From Aradus depressus (lineage: Eukaryota; Arthropoda; Insecta; Hemiptera; Aradidae): a stretch of DNA of 64,000 bases. Below are positions 9,421 to 21,500 of the stretch, piece after piece (positions within the stretch are counted from its first letter, which is position 1; each line of letters begins with the position of its first letter). The translations under genes and the position numbers were made by a program. The notes under the pieces are model-generated. The model ran no database searches. It was not told the DNA's origin and worked only from the letters and a program-made list of their open reading frames with translations. Where the stretch lies: positions 2,512,501 through 2,576,500 of the forward strand of contig OY759227.1 in NCBI GenBank assembly GCA_963662175.1, read 5' to 3'.

Positions 9421-10282
9421 AAGAATCTTTACAAAACAAGAACCCATTCATGATGACCACGTGACTAGAAAGACACTGGACCGATCTCCGAAAAAAAAAA
9501 CAAGGTGACGGATATAAAACGCAGTATGAGAAATGGAAGAATCAAGAAAACATTGAAAATATAATATGAAATATAATATACAAAAATGTATGTAAATGAG
9601 ACTAAATAAAAATCCATATCTACTATTAAAAATTAAGTGTATTTTTTATTCTTGTCCAAATATCCTAAAATTCGTATTCTCTGTGTATATGATGGTGAAG
9701 TATGCCTGCAACAACAGGTCTCGACATGTTTGATCATGCAGGTGCCTGTTCAGGGTCACGAGAGAAATAATCCCCAAATATCTCGACATGTGAACAACGA
9801 CTTAATCCGTATAGATACGAAGGTCATTTCCAAACCATGTTAGATATAAAAAAAATAAATAATAATAAAAAACAAGAATTCACAAATAACACCAAAGGAC
9901 AGCGTGCTCGGAATTGAAGATAAATATTTTTTCGCACATATTACTCCAATCGGACAACATACTCAATATGACGAGCTTTGAATTATATTTTTAAATGCAA
10001 TACTATTCAAGGCACCGAAGGACGGCATGCTCAAAAGTGTAGGTAGGCGATTTTTCCATCATAATACTCCAGTTTTAAATAATACTGAATACAATGATGA
10101 TGATGATGATGATGATAGGACATGATAAGGTAGGCTACCGAATGCAGGGTTCGACATGCTTGAACACGCGAGTGCCTGTTCAAGGTCACGAAATCAGACT
10201 GAAAAAATATCAAAATTGTTGGTAGTGGGCTAATTTAAAAAAATTAGGGGCACAGGCGAGGGGTGGGTTGAAAATGTAAAGT
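9421..10282. other. Non-coding region with dispersed direct repeats
   Basis: No supported gene. A motif of about 45 bases (CTCGACATGTTTGATCATGC with CCTGTTCAGGGTCACGA) near 9720-9765 recurs in diverged form at 10150-10192. A trinucleotide run (ATG)n lies at 10094-10116. Nothing else recognised. Confidence 0.5.
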
Positions 10283-10486
10283 AGGGTTTGGAGGGAGAGC
10301 GGAAACTTATTGAGGTTTAGAGGGAGAGCGGAAACTTATTAAGGTTTAGGGAGAGAGCTGAAACTTATTGAGGTTTAGAGGGAGAGAGGAAACTTATTGA
10401 TGTTTAGAGGGAGAGCGGAAACTTAATGAGATTTAGAGGGATAGTGGAAACGTATTGGGGTTTAGAGGGAGAGCGGAAACTTATTG
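10283..10486. repeat. 29-bp minisatellite, seven copies
   Basis: Seven head-to-tail units of about 29 bases with consensus GGTTTAGAGGGAGAGCGGAA then ACTTATTGA, starting near 10283, 10313, 10342, 10371, 10400, 10429 and 10458. Purine-rich on this strand. Confidence 0.9.
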
Positions 10487-10894
10487 CGCTGGGGATGTAC
10501 GATGGTGGGTGATTCGGAGCTGGGGAGGGTGGGGGGGGAGTGGGGGTGGTGGGGGGTGATGAGTCACGTGACCCCGTGGGGTCAAAGGTCATGAGGGGCA
10601 ACTGCGCCAGAGTCCCCATTTCCCTTCTACTAACTTGTAAATAATAAATTTAAAACTAACTATTTACCTAACTACTCAAATAAATAAAACAAACTTATTT
10701 TTGAAATATTGTCTATTCCACTAAAGATATATATATTGTAATAAAAGTAGGGTTTACTCTACTGATTTAAAATATCCCCACAAGGAGGATGTAAAATTGT
10801 AATAAAAGACGGGTTGCGGTTTTAATAAAAAATATATCTATATTTACTTTTAATCTAAATTGCGGAGATTTTCTCAAAATGATTTATCTTTACT
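10487..10894. other. Non-coding AT-rich and G-rich stretch
   Basis: Holds a G-rich run (10505-10560) and then AT-rich sequence with two TTGTAATAAAAG motifs (about 10737 and 10797) around an ACAAGGAGGAT block that resembles the ends of the LTR-like repeat at 40800-40930. No gene seen. Confidence 0.4.
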
Positions 10895-10908
10895 AATTTA
10901 AAATGTCT

Positions 10909-11700
10909 TTTTTTTTTTTTTGCATTGGAGGGGGAAATGCTGTGACGCACATCCAGGGAAGGTAGCCCTGGATAGTGTGGGACTCGAGACGGTTCACCAT
11001 CACCATACCCACTAAAACCCCCTCCTTGCCGATCCTGATTCCCTTCCGCGGAACTGACGGTCTGTCATTACTTCGCGGAAGGGAGGAAGGGTGGCTGGTA
11101 ACGCCCCTTCTTCTGTTTTATTACTGCTACTCTTCCTTGTCAGCCCTCTCCTGAAGGGCCAACCCGCCCATGATGAGCGCTGCAAAATCGCAGCCTTCAT
11201 CCCACGACTCCTGGGAGCGCAGCTTAGCGTCCACGTAACTGGTAGCAGTCAGCGGGGCGCCCATGCTGCACTCCAGATTTTTCCTTCCCTCCTCAAATCT
11301 GGGGCATTTGAGGAGGACATGCTCCGCCGACTCCGTCTCACCAAGGCACGCGGGGCAGTCTGGTGTTGTTGCTGCCCCGATTTTGTGGAGGTACCCCCGG
11401 AACCCACCGTGTCCCGTGAGTACCTGGGTGAGGTGGTAATTCACCTCCCCATGCTTTCTGGTGAGCCAAGGCTCGACTCGAGGGATGAGCCGATGGGTCC
11501 ACCGTCCCTTTGTGGACTTGTCCCATTCTTCCAATTACATAGGCAGCGTCGCCAGAAACTGTTCGGTAGGCGCATGCGACTCTCAGTGCGCTTCGCCTGT
11601 GAGCGGGGGCGATCAGCCTCAGGTATGAGGGAATCCTCGTTGCATCTGCCCATGTCGGGGCCCCGTGCAGAAGGATGGATGTGCTGACTCCTGCCAGCAG
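10909..11700 (-). mobile_element. 5'-truncated R1-like LINE fragment
   Basis: A poly(T) run at the left edge is the poly(A) tail of a minus-strand LINE. Both sides carry a perfect 14-bp target duplication AATTTAAAATGTCT at 10895-10908 and 11701-11714. Only about 790 bases of the 3' end were inserted. Confidence 0.9.
11127..11534 (-). pseudogene. C-terminal end of LINE ORF2 (reverse transcriptase)
   Basis: The last part of an R1-type ORF2: a typical HG.F..YLH segment (TGHGGFRGYLHKIG) and the CCHC-like zinc knuckle CPACLGETESAEHVLLKCPRF. RT and endonuclease domains are absent because of 5' truncation. The opposite-strand open frame over this region is a shadow. Confidence 0.85.
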
Positions 11701-11714
11701 AATTTAAAATGTCT

Positions 11715-13115
11715 AAAGGATGCCAGACCGCCTATCTAATAGAACGATCATTTAAATTTACTGATTTTAATATACAAATTGGATTTCTATAACCAAAGGC
11801 GAAAGATTCGTTCAGCGAAAAAGAGTTTTGAAAAACCAAATTGTCAGACCATGACTGACCTACGATGGCATGGGAAACAAACTACTGAAAAATTAGCAAC
11901 TCATATTTAAAATGAATAAATTTACAAAAAAATTAATAATTAAAATTAAAAATAAAATATAATATAAAATATAAACCTTATGGATAATTGGAGAAGGGGC
12001 TGAGAGACTAATTGGATGTTGGGTAGATCTGCTAGGGCTTTAGAGTGGAAGACTGACTGACGGCTGGGCTCCTCCTGAACTTCTGGATCTCAATGGTTCA
12101 TCTGGACTGGAGATTCCCTCGAAGGCCGCTGGATCTCAACTCCTGGTCTGTCCACCTCCACCTCTGGACTAGAACTCTAGGAAGTAGACTCCAAGACTCC
12201 CCATATACTCTTCTCATCTGTTCAAAATATTATCAATAAATCTCATTCATACAAATATCTTCTCAAAAAAAAAAAAACTTCCGAAATAAATCAATTCTAT
12301 ATCCAAAAATACTAAAAAAAATTATTTCAATATCCTAACTGACGCGATTTATTTTATTATTATTATTTATCTTTTTTTTTCTATTAAAATGTATCGAAGA
12401 AAAAGAAAACTATTTACAACTTCTCTACTAATAATAATTCATTTCACATTTGAATTTAAATAATAATTAAAATATATTATAAGTAAAATTAGAGCACCAT
12501 CAACAAATAGAATTCACCGGATTTTGAACTTATAGCTGTCTGATAGTAATAAGTGGCTTTACTGTCCATCCTGCTTTGCTTCCAAGGCCTCAAACAACAT
12601 AATTTAAATCCAATTTATAAAATTCAACTAACTCAAAAAAATATATATATAAATTTCAAATAACTCTCAATTGTTCAAAAATATTATCAATTAATCTTAC
12701 TTATAAAAATTTATCGTCTCATAAAAAAAATCAACCAAACAGAAAGAAAACTTCCCAAATCTAAAATGGATCACGTTTATATTTATAAAATTACTAAAAA
12801 ATATTAACTCACTTTTAACTACACTTCCAAAGCCTCAATAAATCATATAATTAAATACTCCAATAAGCAAAAAAAATAATTATCTATAAAATTCAATCAA
12901 CTCCAGTTTTTCAAAAAAAAATAACATTTATCAATTTCACTCACACAAAACAAAATTCTCGCTTTCATTCGACCATTTAATCCACATTTTCATTTATTCG
13001 AAGTCTTTTGTTGTTTTCTGACTAAACTTCGTCTCGTAATTCTTTTTTTAAATTTTGCTTCGTAAGTTGTCTGTCGTGTCTATAACTCATTCGAGTTTCA
13101 TAAAAAGAATATTCA
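11715..13115. other. AT-rich non-coding region left of gag-like ORF
   Basis: No gene seen. Short similar motifs (TTCAAAA.ATTATCAAT.AATCT) occur near 12219 and 12674. The 13020-13115 stretch (ATAACTCATTCGAGTT and following) is homologous to 38830-38880, the same position beside the other coiled-coil ORF, so it belongs to that element family. Confidence 0.45.
12143..12200. repeat. 58-bp direct repeat, left copy
   Basis: Matches 13981-14038 with one mismatch (GGAAGTAGACT versus GGAAGTGGACT). The two copies bracket about 1.78 kb containing the coiled-coil ORF, as if that block were inserted with a long duplication. Confidence 0.85.
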
Positions 13116-13976
13116 CTATAAAATTTGGCCAAATACATATGTATTACATATAAGGCCTAAAGTTAAAATATTCGACTTTTTCCTAATTCCTCGCCGAATT
13201 ATTTCCCTAAAATTGTTGTCACTAATCCTTTTATTTTTTCCTAGAATAGTAAGTTTGTATGTACTGTCATCTGAAACTCCTTCAACAAATCTGTTTTTCT
13301 TTTCATTATGTCTATAGTTTGTCATTGTACAATTCTTTTCACATTCATACTTCTCATTTATTCCAAAAATTATCTTTCTCACTTTAAATCTTACAGTTTT
13401 TCTAATTATCACAATGTTTATATCATTTTTAATGTCTCCTGATAATGACTCTAAAACTTCAAAATTCCCTTCCTTCTTATGAAGACAGTTTCCTTCCCTG
13501 ACGTTCTCAACTATACTAACCTTATCACAATTAACGATTTCAACCTCGGTGCTTTCACATTCTACAACACTATTTCCTAATTCCTTTTCCTCTATTAACA
13601 AATCTTCAATACTCATATTGACATCCGGACTTTGGATAATTGAAACAGGGATCCTATCTTCTTTTTCCTCCTTATCACTAAATAAGTTTAACTTTAAACG
13701 TTGAACAAGGGCAGCCTGTTTTTCCTCAGTTTTCTCTAACCTATTTATTACTTTTTCTATAACTGACCCTATTTTAGTTTCTAAGTTAGTAATTTTTGAC
13801 CCCACTTTACTTCCTAAATTACTCATCCTACTTCCTAAATTTCCCATTTCACTACTTAAATTTCCCATTTCACTACTTAAATTTCCCATTTCACTACCTA
13901 AATCTTTTTTTAAATTATCCATTTGTGCCCCTAATTTACTTTCTAAATTATCACTTTGTGATTTCATTTCCTTCAT
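13116..13976 (-). CDS. Coiled-coil gag-like protein of an LTR element, N-terminus missing
   Basis: Open for 286 codons on the minus strand. The first half is a regular coiled coil with repeated 7-residue blocks (SEMGNLS three times), then an acidic linker and a basic C-terminus ending IIRRGIRKK...LGLICN. The same C-terminal motif (IRRGIRKK..LNLG) is found out of frame at about 38890-38960, next to the larger coiled-coil ORF at 39203-40516, so both belong to one family. The 5' end stops abruptly at a 58-bp repeat. Enzymatic domains are absent. Interpreted as the structural protein of a non-autonomous LTR element; function unproven. Confidence 0.6.
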   Translation of the reverse strand: MKEMKSQSDNLESKLGAQMDNLKKDLGSEMGNLSSEMGNLSSEMGNLGSRMSNLGSKVGSKITNLETKIGSVIEKVINRLEKTEEKQAALVQRLKLNLFSDKEEKEDRIPVSIIQSPDVNMSIEDLLIEEKELGNSVVECESTEVEIVNCDKVSIVENVREGNCLHKKEGNFEVLESLSGDIKNDINIVIIRKTVRFKVRKIIFGINEKYECEKNCTMTNYRHNEKKNRFVEGVSDDSTYKLTILGKNKRISDNNFREIIRRGIRKKSNILTLGLICNTYVFGQIL

Positions 13977-13980
13977 TTGC

Positions 13981-14038
13981 CTGGTCTGTCCACCTCCACC
14001 TCTGGACTAGAACTCTAGGAAGTGGACTCCAAGACTCC
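13981..14038. repeat. 58-bp direct repeat, right copy
   Basis: Partner of 12143-12200. Right of it the GGATCT/GACTC-rich sequence continues, as left of the first copy, so the original locus was probably contiguous. Confidence 0.85.
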
Positions 14039-15816
14039 TGGATCTAGACTCAAGACCTCACCTGGTGGATCTCGACTCAAAGATGAACATCCTCTCCAGA
14101 CTTGCATCTTCCCCCACTACTTTGCGATACTCCCTGGCGGAGATCCGGGAGCAGACTTCAAAGGGGGAAGTTTATCCATTGAAGAGCGGATAGGTTGACA
14201 CTCGAGGCAAATTTATGTGAGCCCAGGTATGCACCCTGGAGGTTTATATGACCCTAACAGAGGGCTTGGGCTCTAATCTGGTACCCTTCTGTCATGCTGG
14301 TAATTTTACTCTCCGTCAGGTAAATTGATGAAGGTGAAAAGGGGTCCTTTCTTTTATAGCTGTTACCTGCCTCCAAAATTTAGGATTTATTTCTCCATTA
14401 TTGTCTATATGTATTATTTACTTTACTTTTTAAAAATACATTTATATTTAGATGGAGTCGCAAATCCATTACACTACAATATATATATATACACATATAG
14501 GTATATATATATATGATAACTGACATTATTGCAGAGATATTGTGAAATAATTCAAATGAACTGGAAATAAATAAAACTTGTTTATTTATGATATTGTCTA
14601 ATTTCACCCACTATATTTACATGGGAGTACTTTCGGTTTTTCTATCATCCTCAGCCAAAAGCATAAGAGATAAGACTGATATTCATATATATACATATGT
14701 ATATATACATATATATATTGTGACAGTTCAAGTAACAGTCCCATGTATGATTTGTATAGTAAGGGGGGGGGGGGGGGGGGGGGGGGGGGTTCTGAATAGA
14801 GAACATGTTAATGATGGGAAAAGAATCGATATATTTGTTATCAGTCCCATATCGACTGACGGCAGGGAAATGATACATTATTATTTATAAATTTCTTACA
14901 TGATTGAAATAATAGCACTAATATAATTACAATTATTAAAATAATAAATAAATCCTAACAAATAAAAAATACAGGCATTAAAATAATATAAGAAGGAATA
15001 GGTGGCAGTTATAAGAAGATAGAAAGAGGGGAAAGCAGCTGAAAGGACGAAAAAGATATTCTATGGTGGAATCTGAACAAGTGAGGTGGGAAGATTTCGA
15101 CTCCAAGTGTTGACCACCTGTTTCTTGCTATACAGCAAAACTAATTTTTTTTATATATCATGTTGCAGTAGTTCAGTATCTTAGAAAGGAGAGGTGATAC
15201 AATGTCCCATTGTATGGAAGCGGCTTTAAGATTGTAGCTGATGTGCCCGATGATGACGATATAACTGGATTCAATACCCCGGGGAGAAGACACCTTCGAA
15301 CGTCATGTTTGGATGAGTACCCTCCAAATTTCTCTAATAATACTAAATAATTACCAAAATGCCTAAATTCAATTTTAAATTATAAATTTGTCTAACATGT
15401 ATAAAAAAAAAGTGAATTCGCAATAGAGGACGATAAGTGATAGTCAATAAGTATAACCCAAATAACTCGCAACTCAATTTTATATATTTTTATGTTTCAT
15501 TTTTTTATGTTCATTCTGAGGAAAAATTACAATATTTTTTCCTTTATCTGTTATGTTTATCACCCGCTCTCTGAAAGAACCCTCGATTAAGATAATTATT
15601 ATAGATAACCCTGAGAAAAGAGAAAAAAATGGTGCAATCATTTAAAATTTTTTAAAAATTACTCTCGTGATTTTAATGGCGCCCAACCTTTTTAGATATT
15701 GCAACCATTTCAATATATATATATATATATTTATAACTACCGGTTTCGGCTAAAATTAGACATGTTAACATCTATATTAATCAATATATTTTTCTTCTTT
15801 AAAAAATATTTAAAAT
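14039..15816. other. Non-coding region with microsatellites and a G27 tract
   Basis: No supported gene. Contains TA-type microsatellites (about 14480-14515, 14680-14720 and 15715-15730) and an uninterrupted G run at 14763-14789. ACATATATATA segments around 14700 can pair with themselves. Nothing else recognised. Confidence 0.5.
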
Positions 15817-17504
15817 TTATGAATTGTCGTCAATTGTCTTCAATTGTGGGAATTTTTGTAAAATGGTAAAGTAACAAACGATCATGCCATTATTTCTATT
15901 TTGAGATGGGCAGTTGTCGCTCCATATCGTTAATTTTTCAATATTTGCTGGCAGATCATATGTCGAAATCCATTTCATGAGACAACATGCCATTTCATTT
16001 ACTCCTCGCCCGGCGACTGACTCATCCCACATGCAGCAAGAAACGTTTTTATCAGTGGCATCATGGATCGTATAATTAAAATTCCATAATTTTAAGGAAT
16101 AAAAGCTTTGTGCATTAGTAAGGACTGGGGTGGGGAGGCATTTTTCCAAGTCAATCATAACAACTTTTGTTGAAGAATCCTGCCTAGAATATTCCTTGTC
16201 ACTTCTTGTTTTTATCTTGTATCTGTTATAGGGTTCTGTTAAATACATGTCATGCTCCAGTTGAATGGCTTCCTTCTCTTCTCCAGAAGACTCCCGGAGT
16301 TTTACTGCATACTTGTCACATTGATCGCAGGAATCATTTACAGGTCGATTAAATGAGTAATTGAACTCTTTGCCAAATATATCTGAATAAAGCCCATGCT
16401 TACCTATTTGATTTTCAGGTATATTTTTTTCAAGGCAATTTTCAACATACAATTTGTACATTTTGTTTATATTTAGTTCGACCGATAAGTATTGTTTCTC
16501 AGACTTTTCTCTTCTGTAATGCGACTTTACAGTAGGGAATTGCCGAATGTGTTCACGAATACCCTCTCTAACATGGTCATTAATTTTATTTCCTGGAGTC
16601 TTTTTTCCTCTGATCTTCAAGAACCACTCCACCGTTGCCTATCTGCTTGGCAAGTGCCGTTTCAACAAACGTTCGAGAGATATCCAAAGTATTAAAAAAA
16701 AATGTTTTGCAAACTCGTACTGACTTGTTTTCTTAAAAAAAAAAAAAATTATTAATAGTCATAGTTCTTTTGTTTCTACGTTCTCCCGTTTTTTCTCTTC
16801 TGCGTTGGACTGACTCAATCTTAACGCATGATGCTACGAATTGACGTTTCTGGTTTATGCTAATCGATTTTGACCAAAATTGTTCAAAAATCAACTGGCG
16901 ATCAATATCCAGAAAGTTATGATCACACTTCAACTTACATGTTGCTTTGCAAGTAGGCCGATTTTTTTTTCGCCCTAATCGGTTTTTTACTTTTTGAAGT
17001 GTGAGCTTCACCAGCAAGTATTTTTCGTTTTCGGACGTTACATACCCAGTTGTCTAATTTACGAGTTCCTTTTCTAACCTTAACAACTCGATCTTCACCG
17101 TCTGCTCCGTTATTTATTTCTTGCTCAATCAAGTTAGGTGGATTGAAATGTGGATCTTCTTGTGAGTTAAGACCAGAAGTTGTTTCGTTATTTACTTCTT
17201 CTTCATACAGTTCAGTTGGAAAGTACTCTGGGTCTTCGTCTGACTTTAGGCCAGAAGAAAGGTCATCTGCAAACTCCGTTTGGTTTTCTACAACAAATTG
17301 TAGAAATAAATAAATAGTTTCATGTTACCAAAGCATCAATCATAAAAATAAAATATAAGAAAACTTATTTTACCTTCTTCAAAATCCACAGAAATATTAG
17401 CTGCAATATCCAAATCATCATTTATTGTATTTGTCAAATTCAAATCATCATTTATTGTATTTGTCAAATCCGAGGTCAGATCCAGATCATCATTAATTGT
17501 GTCT
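15817..17504 (-). pseudogene. DDE-transposase-like gene with an intron, frameshifted
   Basis: Minus-strand gene of a family widespread in insects and fish, probably transposon-derived. An acidic N-terminal exon (from acceptor AG at 17503-17504) has 11-residue repeats (DLTNTINDDLN). An 86-bp intron at 17288-17373 has GT and AG ends and joins frames cleanly. Next come a Cys-rich block (PTCKATCKLKC), CDQCDKY, a strand with Asp (VVMIDLEKCLPTP) and the signature WSDNCPSQNRNN, which resemble the first two acidic positions of an RNase H-fold transposase. The C-terminus and third acidic residue are absent. At least three one-base shifts occur (near 16612, 16735 and 16970, all in homopolymers). Family function is not known to me. 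Confidence 0.65.
17288..17373 (-). other. GT-AG intron of transposase-like gene
   Basis: Donor GTAAAATAAG follows GAAGAAG; acceptor ends TTTCTACAATTTGTTGTAG. Removing it keeps the acidic reading frame open. Confidence 0.7.
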
Positions 17505-17521
17505 GAAAACAAAAATGAACT

Positions 17522-17607
17522 TGTAGCAAATGTACCCGAACAACGACGGTGTCGCTAAGCGGACAAATATACAAACAACATTGCCAGCCTGCCACCTGAT
17601 AAGTGCA
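17522..17607 (+). repeat. 5' LTR, 86 bp
   Basis: Starts TGTAGCAAATG and ends GATAAGTGCA; identical base for base to 21875-21960 by eye. Unusually short for a Gypsy LTR. Confidence 0.92.
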
Positions 17608-17619
17608 GACGATTCCCCG

Positions 17620-17637
17620 TGGTGACCCCGACAGTGA
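17620..17637 (+). promoter_or_regulatory. Primer-binding-site-like sequence
   Basis: TGGTGACCCCGACAGTGA lies 12 bases after the LTR and has the TGG start expected for a tRNA primer site. The matching tRNA was not determined. Confidence 0.55.
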
Positions 17638-17703
17638 GTTTGTGAAAACACAAAAACCGAATTGATGAGTTTTATTTTTTTGTATACACTCAAAGTGATC
17701 ACT

Positions 17704-18433
17704 ATGCTAGACACACCGGAGCTACAACAAACCGCCAATGGGACCGAGCAGCCTTTCGGACCGGTAGCATCCTTCGTGAGGATACCGACATTTTGGAAGG
17801 CGGACCCAGAGTTGTGGTGCTGTCAGGCCGAGGCCGTATTTTCTTCAAGCCGTATAACATCTTCCAAGTCAACATTTCAAGCCATTGTGGCCACCCTGGA
17901 CTATGACGTCCTTAAGCAAGTTTCGGATCTGGTTAAACAACCCACTGAGACGCCATAGGCATACTTGAAATGGATGCTTATAGCCATATTCGCAGAATCT
18001 GACAATCACCGGATCAGAAAGCTCTTAGATGACAAGCACCTCGGTGACGAGCGGCCGTCGCACCTCTTGCGAGAGGTAAAGCGACTCGCGGGCCCAACAG
18101 TCCCCAAGAAGTTGCTGCGCTCCCTCTGGCTTCGAGGTTTGCCAGATAGAATGCAGGTCGCCTTGACCACCACTGCACAAGACGACATCGAGAAACGAGA
18201 TCGCCGACAGGATCTCCGAAGTGTACGAGACCAACCTATGTCAGATCTCAGCTCCACAGGTTAGTAACTCTTTTGGGCCTTTACTCGAGTCTATTGAAAA
18301 GCTGACTGCTGAGGTTGCGGCGCTGAAGGCACATCATGGTCAGAGCCCACGGCTCGCTAGGCGACGCGACCTTAGTCGTAGAAACGTAGAGCTCCGGCAG
18401 GAAAACAATTTCAGGGAGTATGTCGACAGCTGA
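17704..18433 (+). pseudogene. gag: Gypsy gag, broken
   Basis: Structural protein. The start MLDTPELQQ at 17704 leads into the FWKADPELWCCQAEAVF block typical of insect Gypsy gag proteins. TAG at 17956-17958 interrupts the frame; it continues with LLDDKHLGDERPSHLLR and SLWLRGLPDRMQ, then shifts again before a helical segment (EKLTAEVAALKAH). A clear CCHC knuckle is not seen in frame. Confidence 0.85.
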
Positions 18434-18568
18434 TGTTACTACCACCAGCGCTTCAGGGAGAAGGCCGAGAAATGCCGGAAACCCTGCACCTGGAAAGGTA
18501 AGAATTTAAACTAGCTGAGGCGACGACGAAGGCGGATCCCGTCGCTGACAACGTTCACCGCCGACTGT

Positions 18569-21500
18569 TTGTGTACGACAAGCACTCATCTCGTTGATAC
18601 GGGGGCAGCGGTGTCAGTATGGCCGGCGAAGAAACTAGCACGTAGAAAGCCCACAGACTTCGTGCTGTACGCTGCCAATGGCACTGAAATCCGAACTTAC
18701 GGCGATGCTAACTGCCAACTTGATCTTGGTCTGCGCAGACCCTTACTTTGGCGGTTCATCCTTGCCGACATCAACCGTGCAATCATAGGTGAAAATGAAA
18801 AATGAAAATGAAAATAAATTTTATTATTCAGGGACCGAGGTCCCCTAAGAATAAATACATACAGAGTAAAGAAAATGAAACAATGAAATATAGTATCAGA
18901 ACAAAGAAATAAAAAGATAGGTAGGTAAATAAAAATTAGTGCTACATTGGAGAAAAACTATACAACTAAAAAAAAGATAAACAGGAATTGAAAAAACAGG
19001 AAAAAACATAAAATTAACAACTTCAATATGATATAATATATCACATTGAAGTTGTTAATTTTATGTTTTTTATCAGACCGTAATGAAACATCAGGTCTGC
19101 ACCTATATATTATATAGGTGCAGACCTGATGTTTCATTACGGTCTGATGGTGGATCTGCAGGGATAGCAGCTAGTCGACAGGAGGACAGGGCTCACTTCT
19201 CGAGGCAAACGGGTATTCGAACCAGTCGCCACCATCTCGACCCTACCAGCCGGACACCGGTATGCTGACCTGCTAAACGAGTTCCGCGGCATAGTGCGAC
19301 CATCGGCAGTACTGAAATCACCGAAGCATGCAATAAGACATGTAATTGAGACTACTGGGCGTCCTGTAAATGCTAAAAAGCGTAGACTGGCACCAGAAAA
19401 ATACAACGCAACGCGCGAGGAGTTCCGCAAGATGATGGCTGAAGGCGTGTGCAGACCGTCGAATAGTCCCTGGGCCAGCCCGTTACACGTTGTCTACAAG
19501 AAGAACGGCGATGTCAGACCTTGTGGCGATTACAGGCAACTCAACGCCCAGACTTTGCCCGATAGATACGGAATACCCAATATTCAGGACATCAATACCA
19601 ACTTTCATGGGAAGAAAGTCTTCAGTACGCTTGATCTAAACAAGGCTTAGTTTCAAATTCCTATTGCAGAAGAGGACATCCAGAAGACGGCAGTTATCAC
19701 ACCTTTCGGACTCTTCGAGTTTACGCGAATGTCTTTTGGCTTAAGGAACGCTGCACAGACGTTCCAACGGTTTATGGACGACATCTTCCGTGACGTGACG
19801 TTTGTTTACGTCTACATCGACGATATCCTGGTCGCTTCGAAGACCGACAATGAACACCGCGCGCACCTGAAGGAGGTTTTCCGACGCCTAGACTTGCATG
19901 GTGGCACGCTCAACCTCACAAAGTGCATATTCGACCAGTCCGAGGTCGAGTTTCTTGGGTATAAAGTGTCATCCCAGGGAATGTCACCTCTTCCGCAAAA
20001 GGTTCAAGTCATCGCCGACTACCTGAAGGAGTTGCGACGTTTCCTCGGAATGGTAAATTTCTACCGCCGCTGCATATCTAAGGCCGCTAGTATGGAGAGG
20101 GAACTCAACAAATATATAAATAGCAGCAAACGGAATGACCGTACGCCTATCCAGTGGTCCGAACAAGCGATATCAGCATTCGAGCAATGCAAGGATGCCA
20201 TGAAACAGTCCGTGCTTCTCGGTCATCCCAAATTTGATGCGGACCTCTCCATCGCTTGCGACGCGTCTGGAACAAGCATAGGAGCTGCTCTGCAGCAGAA
20301 GGAGGAAAACAATTGGAGGTTGGAGGCCACTTGGTTTCTTCTCCAAGGTCTTAACGGAGGTAGAGCGCAATTACTCGACATACGACAGGGAATTGCTGGC
20401 TATTTACTGCGCCGTGCGACACTTTCGGCCTATTCTCGAAGGCCGGCAGTTCGCAATAATGACGGATCACAAGCCGCTAGTTCACGCTTTCCACCAGAAA
20501 CCGGACACAGCTTCACCCATGCAAATCAGGCAGCTGAACTTCATCAGCCAATTTACGACAGACTTAAGACACGTCACCGGCGCTGAGAACACCGTGGCTG
20601 ACGCACTGTCGAGGATGGAGGAAATCAACTGTCCTGATGACTTGGCACAACTCGCAGAAGCCCAGTCTAAAGACCAAGACGTTCCTGAACTCCTGAAGAA
20701 TTCCAGCTTGCAGCTGAAGATGATCGAGGTTCCAACGTTGGGCAGGCCTTTGCTTTGTGAAACGTCTACAGCAAAAGTGCGACCCTACCTTCCAAAACGT
20801 TTCGGGGAAGCAACCTTCTACCGACTCCATGGGCTCAGCCATCCAGGAATCCGGGCTCCTCGCCGACTTATTTCGAACAGGTTCTTCTGGCCGAGTATGA
20901 ATGGCGACATTGCGAAGATTTCCAGATGCTGCATCGCCTGCCAACGAGCGAAAATCCAACGCCATACGACAACACCGCTAGGCACTTTCGCTCAAGCAGG
21001 ACGCTTTGAACATAATCGGCCCACTTCCGTCTTCAGGTGGCAAACGATACTGCTTGACCTTCGTCGACCGTTTCACCAGATGGTCCGAGGCCATCCCAAT
21101 CGAAGACATCACCGCGGAGACTATAGCCACCGCATTCTACAAGGGATGGATTTCTCGTTTCGGAATGCCTCTGAGGATTACAACCGACCAAGGGCGACAA
21201 TTTGAGTCCAACCTCTTCAATCAACTAACCAAGATCCTGGGTATACAACGCTGCCCTACTACCGCGTACCACCCGCAGGCAAATGGCTTAGTGGAACGTT
21301 GGCATCGCTGTCTGAAAGCAGCCTTGATGGCCCATACGAACTCTGATAGCTGGACGACGGTACTCCCAACTACGCTCTGCGCTGCGCGAAGACGGCGAGG
21401 CGAGCGCGGCGGAGATAGTGTACGGCCAGTATGTCTGTCTTCCTGGGGAATTTCTCGAACCATCGAAGCGACCGGAGGACAGCCAAGAAGTCCTACGACG

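Noticed and set aside
11091..11687. 198-codon plus-strand open frame
   Set aside because: Lies opposite a clear LINE ORF2 C-terminus with a zinc knuckle on the minus strand; GC-rich shadow frame.
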